A DNA stretch of 64,000 nucleotides from Jaminaea rosea (Eukaryota > Basidiomycota > Exobasidiomycetes > Microstromatales): positions 408,365 to 472,364 of the forward strand of contig NW_020289989.1 of the NCBI RefSeq assembly GCF_003144245.1, written 5' to 3'. The position numbers and the translations under genes were made by a program. The notes beneath the pieces are model-generated. The model searched no databases, had not been told where the DNA came from, and worked only from the letters and a program-made list of their open reading frames with translations. This document shows positions 10,761 through 21,200 of the stretch, one piece after another (positions within the stretch are counted from its first letter, which is position 1; every line of letters starts with the position of its first letter).

Positions 10761-12680
10761 ATGCCATCATCGAGGAAGAAGCAGCGTACCGAGACGAACA
10801 CGCAGGCTGCGCTGGGTATTTCAGCCACTCAGCCTACCGAAGATGAGCTGAGGCTCACCGCTTCACTCTTTGGCCAGGCGGCGCCCTCGGGACCCGCGGC
10901 GAAACACGTCGAGGAGAGTGACGAAGAGGAGACGGGCCTCGAAGGGCTGGATGACGGGCAATTGTTTGAGATCGATGGAGGACAGGATCAGAGCGAGAGT
11001 GACGGTGAGGGTGACGAGGACGACGATGGCAGCGACGACGAATCAAGCGAAGATGAGGACGACGACGACGGCGACTCCTCGTCCAGCGGCTCCTCTTCCT
11101 CTACCTCCTCTGCCTCCTCTGCTTCCGCCGCCTCCTCTTCATCCCGCCGCAAGCGTCCCTCCGCCGCTTGGCATGATCCCTCCACCTCTTCCCTCCTCGT
11201 CCCCCTCGTAGGCCCGCAAGCCCGAGCACCAGACGGCTCCTTTGCCGGCACAAAGCGTCTCCGCAAATTGCGCGTCTCCGCAGACGAGCGCACCATTACC
11301 GGATTAGAGTACGAGCGAAGGCTGCGCGAACAGTACGAGAAGTTGCACCCTAGGCCTAGCTGGGCGGGGCAGAGGAGGGAATTACCGGGAGCGGTGGTGG
11401 CCAAGGCCCAGCAGGGCGAGGTCGTGGCGACGACATTGACTGATCTGCTGGCTCGGGACTCGGGCTTGACGCGCAAGGCGGCTACATCCTCCTCCTCGGG
11501 CGGGCGTAGGCGGCCCCTTCCCCCTGGTCAACTGGAAATCCAACGCCAGCGAGATGTGCAGCAACATCCCGCCCCAACGCGATTCGATGACGACGACGAC
11601 GATGATGCGCTTCCCGCGACGGACACGGACCTCTCCAGTGCCATCGAATCTCTCAGCTTCCACCCGACGTCACGTCGCACCCGCCTCCTCTGCACCGCAA
11701 GCCGCGATAGGCGCGTGAGGCTGTACAACGTCGATGGGCGGGACAATCCCTTGCTACAGACGATCCACGTTCCCTCCCTTCCGTTGCGCAAAGCCACCTG
11801 GCACCCCAGTGGGCAGAGCATCCTACTCGCGGGTCCGCGCCCTTACCTCTATTCGTACGACGTGCAGAGTGGCAAGGCGCTGCGATCTACTCCGTGGCGT
11901 GGAGCTAGCAGTGGGGGAGGGGAAGGGGAGGGAGAACGCGATTTGAGCATGGCGCAATTCCAGCCTCCTGGTGCGGGTAGCTCCAGCGGATTGCTAGCCG
12001 TAGGCGGGAGACGTGGTCATGTTCACCTGCTCGACTGGGGCAGATCGCCCGAGGTAGCCTCTTCCACCTCGGAGGGCGGCGGCGGCGGTGGCCGTGGCGG
12101 TGGGTCGCACCTCCTTCACACGCTGAGCCACAACGCCCCGCTGGCAGGCCTAGCCTGGGACCCTTCCCCTTCACACACGCACCAACTCCTCTCACTGGGA
12201 CAGGACGGTTCCTTCCAACAGTGGGACACGCGCACCCTCCGTTGTCCGCTGACGGTGCGCGATTCCGGCCTACACGCGCCTAACAGCCTCGCCGCTTCGC
12301 CAGACGGACAGCGTTGGGCCGTAGGCACACAGAGCGGCATCGTTGCCCTGTATACACGCGATGCTCTCCTTTCCCCCACCTCTGGCTCTGGGCTCGTCGA
12401 ACCTACAAAGTCGCTTTCTAACCTGATCACCTCCACCTCCAGTTTGACCTTCGATCAGTCCAGCCAGATCCTCGGCCTCGCGTCGCGATCCAAGAAGGAT
12501 GCACTGCGCCTTGCACACGCGGGCGAGGGGAGCGTATATGCCAATTGGCCTACGAGCGGCACGCCAGTAGGTAGGGTGAGCGATTTAGCGTTTGACACGA
12601 GTGCGGGGAGAGGGGGAGTGGTGGCTGTGGGTAACACGCGGGGTCGTACGCTCCTGTTCAGTCTTGGACACTTTAGCTAG
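10761..12680 (+). CDS. UTP18: U3 snoRNP / SSU processome WD-repeat protein Utp18
   Basis: Component of the small-subunit processome that processes 18S rRNA in the nucleolus. Single exon, 639 residues from the ATG at 10761; earlier in-frame codons lie in a His-rich leader and were rejected. The N-terminal half is acidic and serine-rich (roughly residues 60-130). WD-type beta-propeller sequence runs from about residue 285 to the end, including ASRDRRVRLYNVDGRDNPLL and the C-terminal YANWPTSGTPVGRV segment characteristic of Utp18. The middle has glycine-rich loops inside the propeller. The stop at 12680 is 76 bp from the stop of the convergent RPN11 gene. Confidence 0.93.
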   Translation: MPSSRKKQRTETNTQAALGISATQPTEDELRLTASLFGQAAPSGPAAKHVEESDEEETGLEGLDDGQLFEIDGGQDQSESDGEGDEDDDGSDDESSEDEDDDDGDSSSSGSSSSTSSASSASAASSSSRRKRPSAAWHDPSTSSLLVPLVGPQARAPDGSFAGTKRLRKLRVSADERTITGLEYERRLREQYEKLHPRPSWAGQRRELPGAVVAKAQQGEVVATTLTDLLARDSGLTRKAATSSSSGGRRRPLPPGQLEIQRQRDVQQHPAPTRFDDDDDDDALPATDTDLSSAIESLSFHPTSRRTRLLCTASRDRRVRLYNVDGRDNPLLQTIHVPSLPLRKATWHPSGQSILLAGPRPYLYSYDVQSGKALRSTPWRGASSGGGEGEGERDLSMAQFQPPGAGSSSGLLAVGGRRGHVHLLDWGRSPEVASSTSEGGGGGGRGGGSHLLHTLSHNAPLAGLAWDPSPSHTHQLLSLGQDGSFQQWDTRTLRCPLTVRDSGLHAPNSLAASPDGQRWAVGTQSGIVALYTRDALLSPTSGSGLVEPTKSLSNLITSTSSLTFDQSSQILGLASRSKKDALRLAHAGEGSVYANWPTSGTPVGRVSDLAFDTSAGRGGVVAVGNTRGRTLLFSLGHFS

Positions 12681-12756
12681 CCAGCGGCGGCGCTCTTGAG
12701 AACCTCATCACAAATGTATGCCATTACAGTCACATGCCACCCGCGCGCGCGCGATC

Positions 12757-14088
12757 TCACAGCTCGGCGAGCAACATCATTCCCAACCCTTGAACCACCT
12801 GATCCCCCATGGCATTCTCCACCTCGTCCTCGAGATGGCGCTTCGGGTCTTGCTTGCCTACGTGTCGCGTCTTCAACTCTTGAGCGGTGAGCGTCGACTC
12901 TTCTTGTACGGACTTGTTGTATTGTTCCGAGAGGGAGAGCATTCGCTGCGTGCGAGGTGGGAGAGAGAGAGAGAGGAGGAAGAGGGGGGAGGTCAGCCGA
13001 TTTATTCAATGCACCCGGCTGTAGTCATCGCGGGCACTCCACGCCACGCCGAGCCGCGCCGCGCCGCACCTTGATTGCCTTCTCGTTATTATCGCGATGC
13101 ACTCCCCAGTCCCTCAATCTGAGCCCCTCGGTCCAGTTGCGCTTGTGCAAGTTGCCCAGCATGCTCTGCTCTAGTTCGGTCTTGCGGTAATTGATAGCAA
13201 GTCTGGCGGGGCGACAGGAGGTAGAAAATGTCAGCGTCAGCAAGGCGAGGGGTGGCGTTGGTGGCGCCTACGCACGAGTAATAGTGCCTGTTGAGTCCGT
13301 GAATGAGCGAGTGGATCGTCGGCTTGTTCAAGTGCCCGATGTTGGACGTCGTCTGACGTGGTTCCTGCCCTTGCATGGCCGTCGCCGGGTTGATGAGACG
13401 GAATGCGTCGATGACGACCTTTCCCTGCGGAGCGGCACGCCGAGTCGCGAAGAGGATGATCAGCAACTTTCCCCCAACCTTCTCGTGCCTTGCAGCCAAC
13501 TGCCTCGCATCGGGAGATGCGCCACACCCACCTTGACACTCTGAATGGGATCCACAACAACGGCCACCGCCCTCGAGTTGAGCTGCTCGAATGCCTGCTG
13601 CGTATTGATGTCGACGTTGGACAGCCAGCAACCGAAGCCCGGGTGAGAGTGATACCATCCGACGACCATCTCTGGTCTTCCTGTCTGGCGAAGCATCTCT
13701 AACATGTTGGTCTGGAATACGGGATCCACCTGCGCGCGATCACCGGGGTGGCACGAGGAGTAAGTTAGCATTGCTCGCTCACAATGCTGCGTCTTGGCGC
13801 CCGCGCCACTCTACTCACGCTCTCGACTGTAACGCTTGTCCCACTCTGCGGCATCGCGAAGACGTCGATGCATGTCACGGTATAATCATCCACGAATTCG
13901 CCCAGCATCAATCCCATCACCTCCATAGGCACTCCTGCTCGCCCATGCTTCAACATCTTGAGCAAGGCAAGCGAAGAGATGTAGACCGTCTCGGCATTAT
14001 CGTTCTGTGGGGAGTCGCCGGCCGGTGCGGCATCTGAACCGCCACCGCCCATGCCTTGCATTTGCCGCATCATTTGGCGGATGTCCAT
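12757..14088 (-). CDS. RPN11: 26S proteasome regulatory subunit Rpn11 (JAMM deubiquitinase)
   Basis: Zinc metallo-isopeptidase of the proteasome lid that removes ubiquitin chains from substrates. Five exons: 13819-14088, 13532-13729, 13276-13424, 13070-13202 and 12757-12945, giving 312 residues (human PSMD14 has 310). The JAMM signature is intact: glutamate in [11 protein letters not shown] and [14 protein letters not shown] (around residues 113-126) supplying H, H, S and D. The [20 protein letters not shown] segment is also diagnostic. The C-terminus is the usual conserved helix. All introns have GT-AG ends and keep frame. It is divergent from the complex I subunit gene across 315 bp. Confidence 0.97.
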
Positions 14089-14403
14089 GATTGCGCGCGA
14101 GAGAGAGGTGTTGGGGAGGAAGAGGAGGAGGAGGTTGGGACGAGGACCAAAAGGGATGACGACGACAAAGGACACGACGGAAGTGGCTCGAGCCACGCAC
14201 GCCCGCCCTCGCGTGGTGGTGGAGAGGAGAGTGGGACAAGTCGATTCAAGGCGGGCGAGCGGAGGCGGCGGCTCCGGTCCGACTTTCTCGACTCCGTCCG
14301 CCCGTCAGGACTTGATTGCAACTCACACACCCCCGCTCCGCTTGGCTCTCCAACCAACCAACCACCACACCAACACCACCTCGACTCGAGTAGCAGCAGC
14401 AGC
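14089..14403. promoter_or_regulatory. Bidirectional promoter, RPN11 / NDUFA2
   Basis: 315 bp between divergent start codons. Beyond pyrimidine- and CA-rich leader sequence before 14404 and a GA-rich tract on the RPN11 side (14100-14140), no defined element was recognised. No proteasome-type PACE element was identified. Confidence 0.45.
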
Positions 14404-14893
14404 ATGTCATCATCAGCTTTGGCTCGGGCAGCTTTCCCCAAGACACTCAAGGAGCTGCGTCTCCACCTCTGTCAGACGGGGCAGGGCAGCGCTGGTGCCA
14501 GGTGAGCGGCGAGCAACGAGCAGCGGCAGCGATGTGGGCCAAACCCTGGCGGCATATAGGCAACCTTCTGACCCTGCTCATGGTCATCTCCCCGCGCAGA
14601 CAATTCATCCAATCCTCCTACCCATCCCTCAAGGCGAGCAACCCTTCCTTGCCCATCCTGGTACGAGAAGCACAGGGAACCCCAGCGAGAGTGTTTGCGA
14701 GATTCGGTACGTGCGCGCGCCTCCTCCTGACTCCGCCTGATTACCCTCGCTCTGTCAGAGAGCTTACCGTCGTCTCCGTCTTCTTCTCCTCGCCCCGCTC
14801 CCTCACACAGAACGCGGCGTAGAGAAGCATGCAGAACTGGACGGTCTCAGTGGTGATGAGGTACTCAAGAGGGTGCAGGAGCTGGTCAAGTAA
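14404..14893 (+). CDS. NDUFA2: Mitochondrial complex I B8 subunit (NDUFA2 type)
   Basis: Small accessory subunit of NADH:ubiquinone oxidoreductase with a thioredoxin-like fold. Exons 14404-14501, 14600-14706 and 14811-14893 give 95 residues, matching the family length (about 95-100). Diagnostic sequence includes LKELRLHLCQTG near the start, FIQSSYPSLKASNPSLPILV in the middle and REAQGTPARVFARFERG. Both introns are GT-AG and restore frame at split codons. Its presence implies the organism keeps a respiratory complex I, unlike Saccharomyces. Confidence 0.93.
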
Positions 14894-15165
14894 GTCAAAG
14901 GGAGCAGGGCTATGTCCGACGAAGAGGATGGAGCAGGCAATGATCACAGTGATACACAGCAGCAGCAGCGGTGGTGGCGGCGGTCGCGGCGGCAGTGACT
15001 ATGAGAGACTGAAAGAGCAGGAGTACCATTACACGGGGCTCGACCAGCGAGGAGAGCACCAGTAGCAGAAGCAAGCAAGCACGAGGAGCATCAACCATAC
15101 AACGTCTGTCATCAAGAGAAAGCTTCGCCCCTCCCTCTCTGCCGCTTCTCATCATCCCTCCACAC

Positions 15166-16143
15166 CTACACAAAAGCCACAGTAGCCCTTCTCGTTTGGT
15201 ACGCGCATCCCTCCAAATTGCGAAAGGACTGACGCAGAGGCGAGGAGCTGGCCGAATTACAAGGTCTTGCGCCTTCCGAGGCGGTGCGAGTCAGCTCGGC
15301 GCTGCCTGGCAGTCTCTCGGGGACGGCGGTTGCTGCTGACCAGGAGGGGAGAAGGAGGGGCGTGAGGGCTGGCGGCTGCCGTCGTGTGTCTGCGGATGAT
15401 TTGGGCTTAGGCTTGGACTCGCGCATGGGCTTGCCGATGGGAGAGAAGTGCGAGGTGATTTGACCCCTCGAAGAAGAAGAACTGTGCGGTCGGTTCAGGT
15501 TGACCTCGCCGCTCCTCTTGCGCTCCCGACGATCGAGCAGCGACGAGGATGCTGCTGCTGTTGCTCTTGCAGACGTAGGGGGACTCGGCCGCCGACGTGG
15601 TGATGGTGATGCCTTGCCCCTTGAGCTTGCGGTATTGACGCTCAATGGTGCAGGAGCGAGTCGGTGCGCGCCTGAGTGTCGATCCTCCGACGGCGATGAG
15701 AAGAGGCAAGCTGGTCGCGGTGCACGTCGTTGAGCTCCTTGCCTTGGCCAAGATGACGATTCTTCGTCGTCCCTCGCTGGCCTGCTGCCAAATACGTCGT
15801 CCGCGTCTTGCTCCAGCCCACCACTTGACTTCGACCCCTGCGCGTGAGCGTCCGCATCGACGAATAGCCTCCTGGCAGGCGTCTCCATCTCCACATCTCC
15901 ATCCTCATCACTTGAGTCGCTACTCTCCCTCGCAACAGGGCACGGGCTACGTCCGCCCCTTTGCACCCATGCGTCCATCCGCCTCGATGGTCTGCGTGGG
16001 GCCCAGGGCACCCCTCCCGTACTAGCAAAGGGCAGAGAGGAGGGTTGATTGGTTGGAGTCCGCGGTGGAGAGGACATGTCGACGTCCATAGTGTCGTTGT
16101 TCGAGGATGAGGAGGAGGGAATCAACGAGTTCGAGTAGATCAT
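15166..16143 (-). CDS. Hypothetical serine/arginine-rich, probably nuclear protein
   Basis: Not recognised. Open frame of 325 residues from the ATG at 16143, ending with TAG at 15166. It is rich in Ser, Pro, Arg and acidic clusters (for example SSDSSDEDGDVEME) with basic patches, which suggests a disordered nuclear protein. The frame remains open upstream of 16143 to an acceptor-like TCCTCCCAG ending near 16272, and the intervening residues look coding, so one or more 5' exons probably exist. A candidate phase-0 donor lies at about 16,667 on the minus strand. I could not fix the true start. It is convergent with the complex I gene. Confidence 0.55.
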   Translation of the reverse strand: MIYSNSLIPSSSSSNNDTMDVDMSSPPRTPTNQPSSLPFASTGGVPWAPRRPSRRMDAWVQRGGRSPCPVARESSDSSDEDGDVEMETPARRLFVDADAHAQGSKSSGGLEQDADDVFGSRPARDDEESSSWPRQGAQRRAPRPACLFSSPSEDRHSGAHRLAPAPLSVNTASSRGKASPSPRRRPSPPTSARATAAASSSLLDRRERKRSGEVNLNRPHSSSSSRGQITSHFSPIGKPMRESKPKPKSSADTRRQPPALTPLLLPSWSAATAVPERLPGSAELTRTASEGARPCNSASSSPLRQSFRNLEGCAYQTRRATVAFV

Positions 16144-18254
16144 CTCGTCGCCTCGACGTGTATGAATGGCAAGAAGGACAAAGTGGTCATAACGCTGGCG
16201 CTGGCGTACATCGTATGTGGGGTGGCTGTGTTTGAGTCGTGGCAAAGTTGCCTCTTTGTCCTCACGACGCTGGGAGGAGATGATTAGGGTGCGGATGGGA
16301 GCGGGAGGCGCAAAGGGCGCGCGGATGGATACTCAGGGTCGGTCAGTCGGTCAGGTCAGGTCAGGTCTCAGGGTCACGTCTGCTCGCTCCGCCGCCTCTC
16401 CGCTTGCTTGCTTGCACGCACGGAGAGAAAAAAGAGAGCTCGCGGAGAGAGCAGCTGCATGCAGCGACGACGACGGGCGATGGATCGTGCCCGTTTGGGG
16501 TGACGACCAGCAGCGGCAGGCGCAGGCACGATGCACCACGTACAAGCACGCTGCGAGATGGGCACGGGAATTCGCTTCCTTTGTGCGATCAAGCCAACGC
16601 CGCTGGGAATGGAACAATGGGAGCGAGCGGAATGGTCTGCTCTAGAGTAGAGCAAATCTCGTCTCACCTCCGCTCCTCGTCGGCTGAGTCTATCGCCCTC
16701 TCGCCCTGCGCCCACAAATCGAACGACTGAACGCACCCAATTTCCACGAAGGTCCGCGGGGTCGCGTTGAGAAGCGCGTAAAGCACCCCCCGGCTGCCTC
16801 GCCGCCCAGTCCAGCCCGCTTTTTTCTCCCCATGTCTCGACCAAATCGAGATGTGCTGCGAGATGGACAAAGGAAGCAACTCGTCCGCCGCCTGCGTTTA
16901 AGTTGAGGTCCACCACCACCACCCGCCCGCCCGCACATCGAGCTTTGTTCGTGGCTGTCACATCTATTGCCAAGAATGGGTCCAGTATGAGAAATGGTAG
17001 ATACAGTACAAGCGCAACCACGCCGGCCGAGCTGAGCTGAGCGGCGCGATGCCGAGCCTACTGTGCGGTCGTGGTCGTGATCGTGGACTGGCACAATGGT
17101 GTGCGAGAGGAGGAGTGCAGGACAATGGCAGGATCATGAGCGGCTGCGCGAGTTCGTCACGATGGTGAGGATTTGCCATTGAAGGACGCTTCAGCGGTGG
17201 GTCGCCGCTCCGCATCTGCCCGAATGGCCACGGACACGCTGGTAGCAAGCAGCGTGCCGCCATTAGCCAACGCAAATGGTACTATTGTGCCCACCTTTCT
17301 GCCGGCAAGAAACCACTTACTACCGAACGCCTCCCTCCACGGGCACTGAAGGAGCCTGCCAGCCAGCTAGGCAGTGTCGTCCAACCTGAAGATCTACTCT
17401 TGAGGCTACGCTTGAGCTCCATTTCTATGTATGTCCTGCACAGTTGAACTGGCTCGTTGCCGCCGTCATGATCCTCTGCTGGTCTCTCGTAGCTTGCAAG
17501 CCCATGACCACCATGAGCCTTACGACGAATTGCGCGCCCGTCTCGCTGCCGCGTGGCCACGGAAGGATGACGCAGCGCAACTCCCTCCCCGCCCGACCTC
17601 GCTCGCACCCCCCACGCCAAGCCACGCTCTCCCGTCTGTCTGTCCGTCCGTCGTACACGGCCTTGTACATCGTCTTATACGTGAATTCTCTCATCCATCG
17701 CAGGCGATCTTGGACCGAGAAGACCAACACTTTTTTGATTGAGAGGACGGAACAAGGAATAGCCGATGGGAAGATGGCGGGGAAGAGCGAGGCGAGTGGG
17801 CGAGGGTCGCGACCTAGGCTTGAGCTATTGACTTGACTTGTGCTTTCGAGGCTGAGTCTCGACGAGGATCGTGCTCATTTCAATCTTTAAAAAAACGGAT
17901 GGGATGCTTCGTTTCTCTCGCTTCTCATGCTACCACACCCTCGTCGAGCGTGGCGTTGATTCGCGCTGACGCGGTCGCAAGTCAGACGAGGCCGGGCGGC
18001 AACCAGTGACGGGGCGGAGGGCCAGTGTGTCTCGAGAGCTGCGACGGGCGCCCGGGCAGGCAGCAAGGGCGGACCCGCATACAATCGACGACGAGGAAGC
18101 CGCTTTCCACTCTTCCCATCATCCTCATCACCACCACCACCACCGCCTCTCCTCACAGAGCATCCCCAGCAGCTCGGTAGCGCGCATCGACTGTTCGCTA
18201 CCACTGCTGTCGCTGCTGCTGCTGCCGTCTTAATCGCGCAAAAGGCGGCCTTTG
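16144..18254. other. Unresolved interval upstream of the YTA7 gene
   Basis: About 2.1 kb without a gene I can model. Minus-strand segments near 16,670-17,020 and 17,320-17,430 have coding-like residues and end in donor-like GTGAGA or GTAAGT, so they may be 5' exons of the gene ending at 15166 or a separate small gene. A plus-strand frame at 17,468-17,836 starts with a short hydrophobic stretch but lacks further support. The last 400 bp before 18255 is presumably the YTA7 promoter, with a CACCAC run near 18135. Confidence 0.35.
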
Positions 18255-21200
18255 ATGGCCTCGAGCGGCTTGCCTCCGGAACTCGATCCAGACTATCAGC
18301 ATCGATTGGCCTCGCGCCAGCATCATCACCGCCAATCAGCTTCGATCAGTTCGGTAGCTTCGGGTGAGCTGGCATGGTGTCCCGTGAAGCAGAGCCACGT
18401 ACTGACCTGCATCTCCGCGCACACGCTGCAGGTCCCTCGCACCCACCACCTAACGGCATGGTCTCGACACGCGGAGCGGGCAGCTCGTCCGGCCACGTAG
18501 CATCCCCGCACGACGACGGCAATGCTGTCGCTGGAGGTTCACGTCGCTCCAGTCGAGCAGGAGGGAGGCGATCCTACAAGGAAGAGGACATAGAGGATGA
18601 CGATGGTGCAGGGTCTCCTGTGAGTCGCGGCGATAGCGTCAGTGCAAGGACGAAGCAGATGTACGGGAGGAGAGCCAACAGTAAAGGCAGCACGAGCGCG
18701 AGCACGAGTGCCACACCTCGCCTCGATGCTGCTGGCGGTGAGGATGGCAAGCAAGCAGACAACTCGCAGCTCTCTGCCACTCGACCACGTCACGCTGCTG
18801 TATCGTCCAAGGACGCCTCCGTCTACTTGGAGGTCTCGACGGACGAAGACGGCGGCGGCGGCGGCGACGCCTCGCCTTGCAAGAAGAAGTCGCGCAAGCA
18901 ATCTCGATCTCAACCCCGCCGTCGTTCTCGCAACTCTGCAGCTTCCACGGTGAGCGCCCCTTCAACTCTTTCGCCTCTCATTCACATCATTCATTCATTC
19001 ATCTACCATTGGGCGAACTGAAGCGAAGATGGGGCGGAGAGGAGGGAGAGTTGGAGAGGCGCGATGGCAGGGAGGGGATGAGGAGAGAGTTTCGCATCAT
19101 GGGAGGACAGGCGCCAGCCTAGCAAGCAATGGAGCTTCGCGCTGACCCACTCCCGCCCCCCGCTCGCACCCGCTCCAGGACCCCATCGCCTCGGCCCCCG
19201 TGCGCTCCTCCCGCCGCCGCAGCGCCGACGAAGACCCTGATGCAGATGTTGACGCAGAGGGCGATTCGGACGAAGAAGACGACGACGATGAGAAGCCCAT
19301 CCAGCAAGCACGCACACGCAGCGGCCGAGTGACCAATCATCGCAGCTATACCGAGCCCGGCGCGAGCAGCGACTCTGATGAGGATCATGTCCCCGCGCCG
19401 AGACGTAGAGCTGCGACCAGCAAGTCGATGGGCGGCTTCGTCGTCGACGACGGGGACGACGACGTGGACCGCCCATACGGCTCTTCCTCGCGCAGATCGA
19501 CCCGCACCACGCTGCGTCGCGGCAACCAACCCAAAGTCGCCCGCCTCGCAGCATCGAAGCGCGCCGCCAAGGTGGACGAGGAAGAGCTCGACTCCGGCGC
19601 AGAGACCGAAGACCGCTCTGACGACCAAGAAGAAGTGGGTCGCTCCTATCGTCTACGCGAGCGCAAAAAAGTCGACTACTCTCTCACTGCACCTCCCGCA
19701 GAGCCTGAGCGCGATGGATTTGGGCGACCGATCAAGAGGACGAAGAGTAAGACGGGGCTGGGTTCAAGTATGGGTGGGGCTTTCGAGCTCGGTGCTGGGC
19801 CGGCGCATCTAGGGGGAGGAGGACGCAAAGGCAAGACGGGCTGGGATGCTCTGCCGCTCAGCATGACGGGCCAGGACTACGCACGCATGTTTGGCGAGGA
19901 CAACGACGACAGCTCAGACGACGATATCCCTGCGTCACGCAAGGCCCCGCCTCCAGCTCTTATAGGCGCGAGTGGATCTACGGGCGGTCTACTCGGCTCA
20001 GGCCCAGCACCAGCAGACGGCGCCAACGAAGGCTCAGCTCGCGATGCCCTCGGCCGCATCAAAAAAGGAGGCGACTCGCTCGCAGACATCGACCCGCTGG
20101 GCGTCAACATGGCCGTGGACTTCGACTCGGTTGGCGGGCTCGACGGACACATTCAACAGCTCAAGGAGATGGTCAGCCTTCCCTTGCTCTATCCCGAGGT
20201 TTTCCAGCAATTTAAGGTCACCCCTCCTCGCGGCGTGCTCTTCCACGGCCCGCCCGGGACAGGAAAGACGCTCGTTGCCCGCGCCCTCGCTGCAAGCTGT
20301 AGTACGTCGGGACAGCAGATCAGCTTCTTCATGCGTAAAGGCGCGGACTGCCTGAGCAAGTGGGTGGGAGAGGCGGAACGTCAGCTACGCCTGCTCTTCG
20401 ACGAGGCACGCGCCTCGCAACCATCCATCATCTTCTTTGACGAGATCGACGGTCTGGCGCCCGTGCGCAGCAGCAAGCAGGACCAGATCCACGCGTCCAT
20501 TGTATCGACGTTGCTCGCGCTCATGGACGGGATGGACGGGCGAGGTCAGGTCGTCGTAATTGGAGCCACGAATAGGCCAGACTCGGTTGACCCGGCACTA
20601 CGCAGGCCTGGCCGCTTTGATCGCGAGTTCTACTTCCCTCTGCCTTCTCGCGAAGCTCGCCGCAGCATCATCAACATTCACACAAAGGGGTGGGACCCGC
20701 CTCTCAGCGACGCATTCAAGGAGCAGCTTTCGGAGGTGACAAAAGGGTATGGTGGAGCGGACCTGCGAGCGCTTTGCACCGAGGCGGCCCTCAATGCTAT
20801 CCAACGTCGATACCCGCAAATCTACCAGACGTCGGAGCGATTGGTCCTGCAACCGGAGACGATCAAGGTTGAGGCCAAGGATTTCATGATGTCCGTCAAC
20901 AAGCTGGTGCCTTCCTCGGCTCGCTCGTCCACCTCCGCCGCTGCCCCGCTACCAGAGCATCTTCGCCCGCTCCTCGGCCGCACAGTCGACGAGGCTATCG
21001 CAGCGCTGCAAAAGGTGCTTCCGCCCTCCTCGAAGCGCAATCCACTCGAAGAGGCGCTATGGGAGGACGACGGGGACGACGGTGCGGACGGATTTGGCCG
21101 CGAGATGATGCTGCAGAGCTTCGAGTCGCTGCGCATCTTCCGTCCTCGGCTGGTGATTGCAGGCCAGCCAGGCATGGGCCAATCCTTCATAGGCGCTGCT

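Noticed and set aside
15166-15760. Idea that the Ser/Arg-rich frame is only a shadow of plus-strand frames
   Set aside because: The plus-strand frames there are shorter and lower in coding quality. Acidic clusters and a continuous 325-codon frame favour the minus strand, so it was kept at moderate confidence.
17444-17836. Plus-strand frame with a short hydrophobic start as a secreted protein
   Set aside because: The hydrophobic stretch is short and the frame overlaps equally plausible minus-strand frames; there is no other support.
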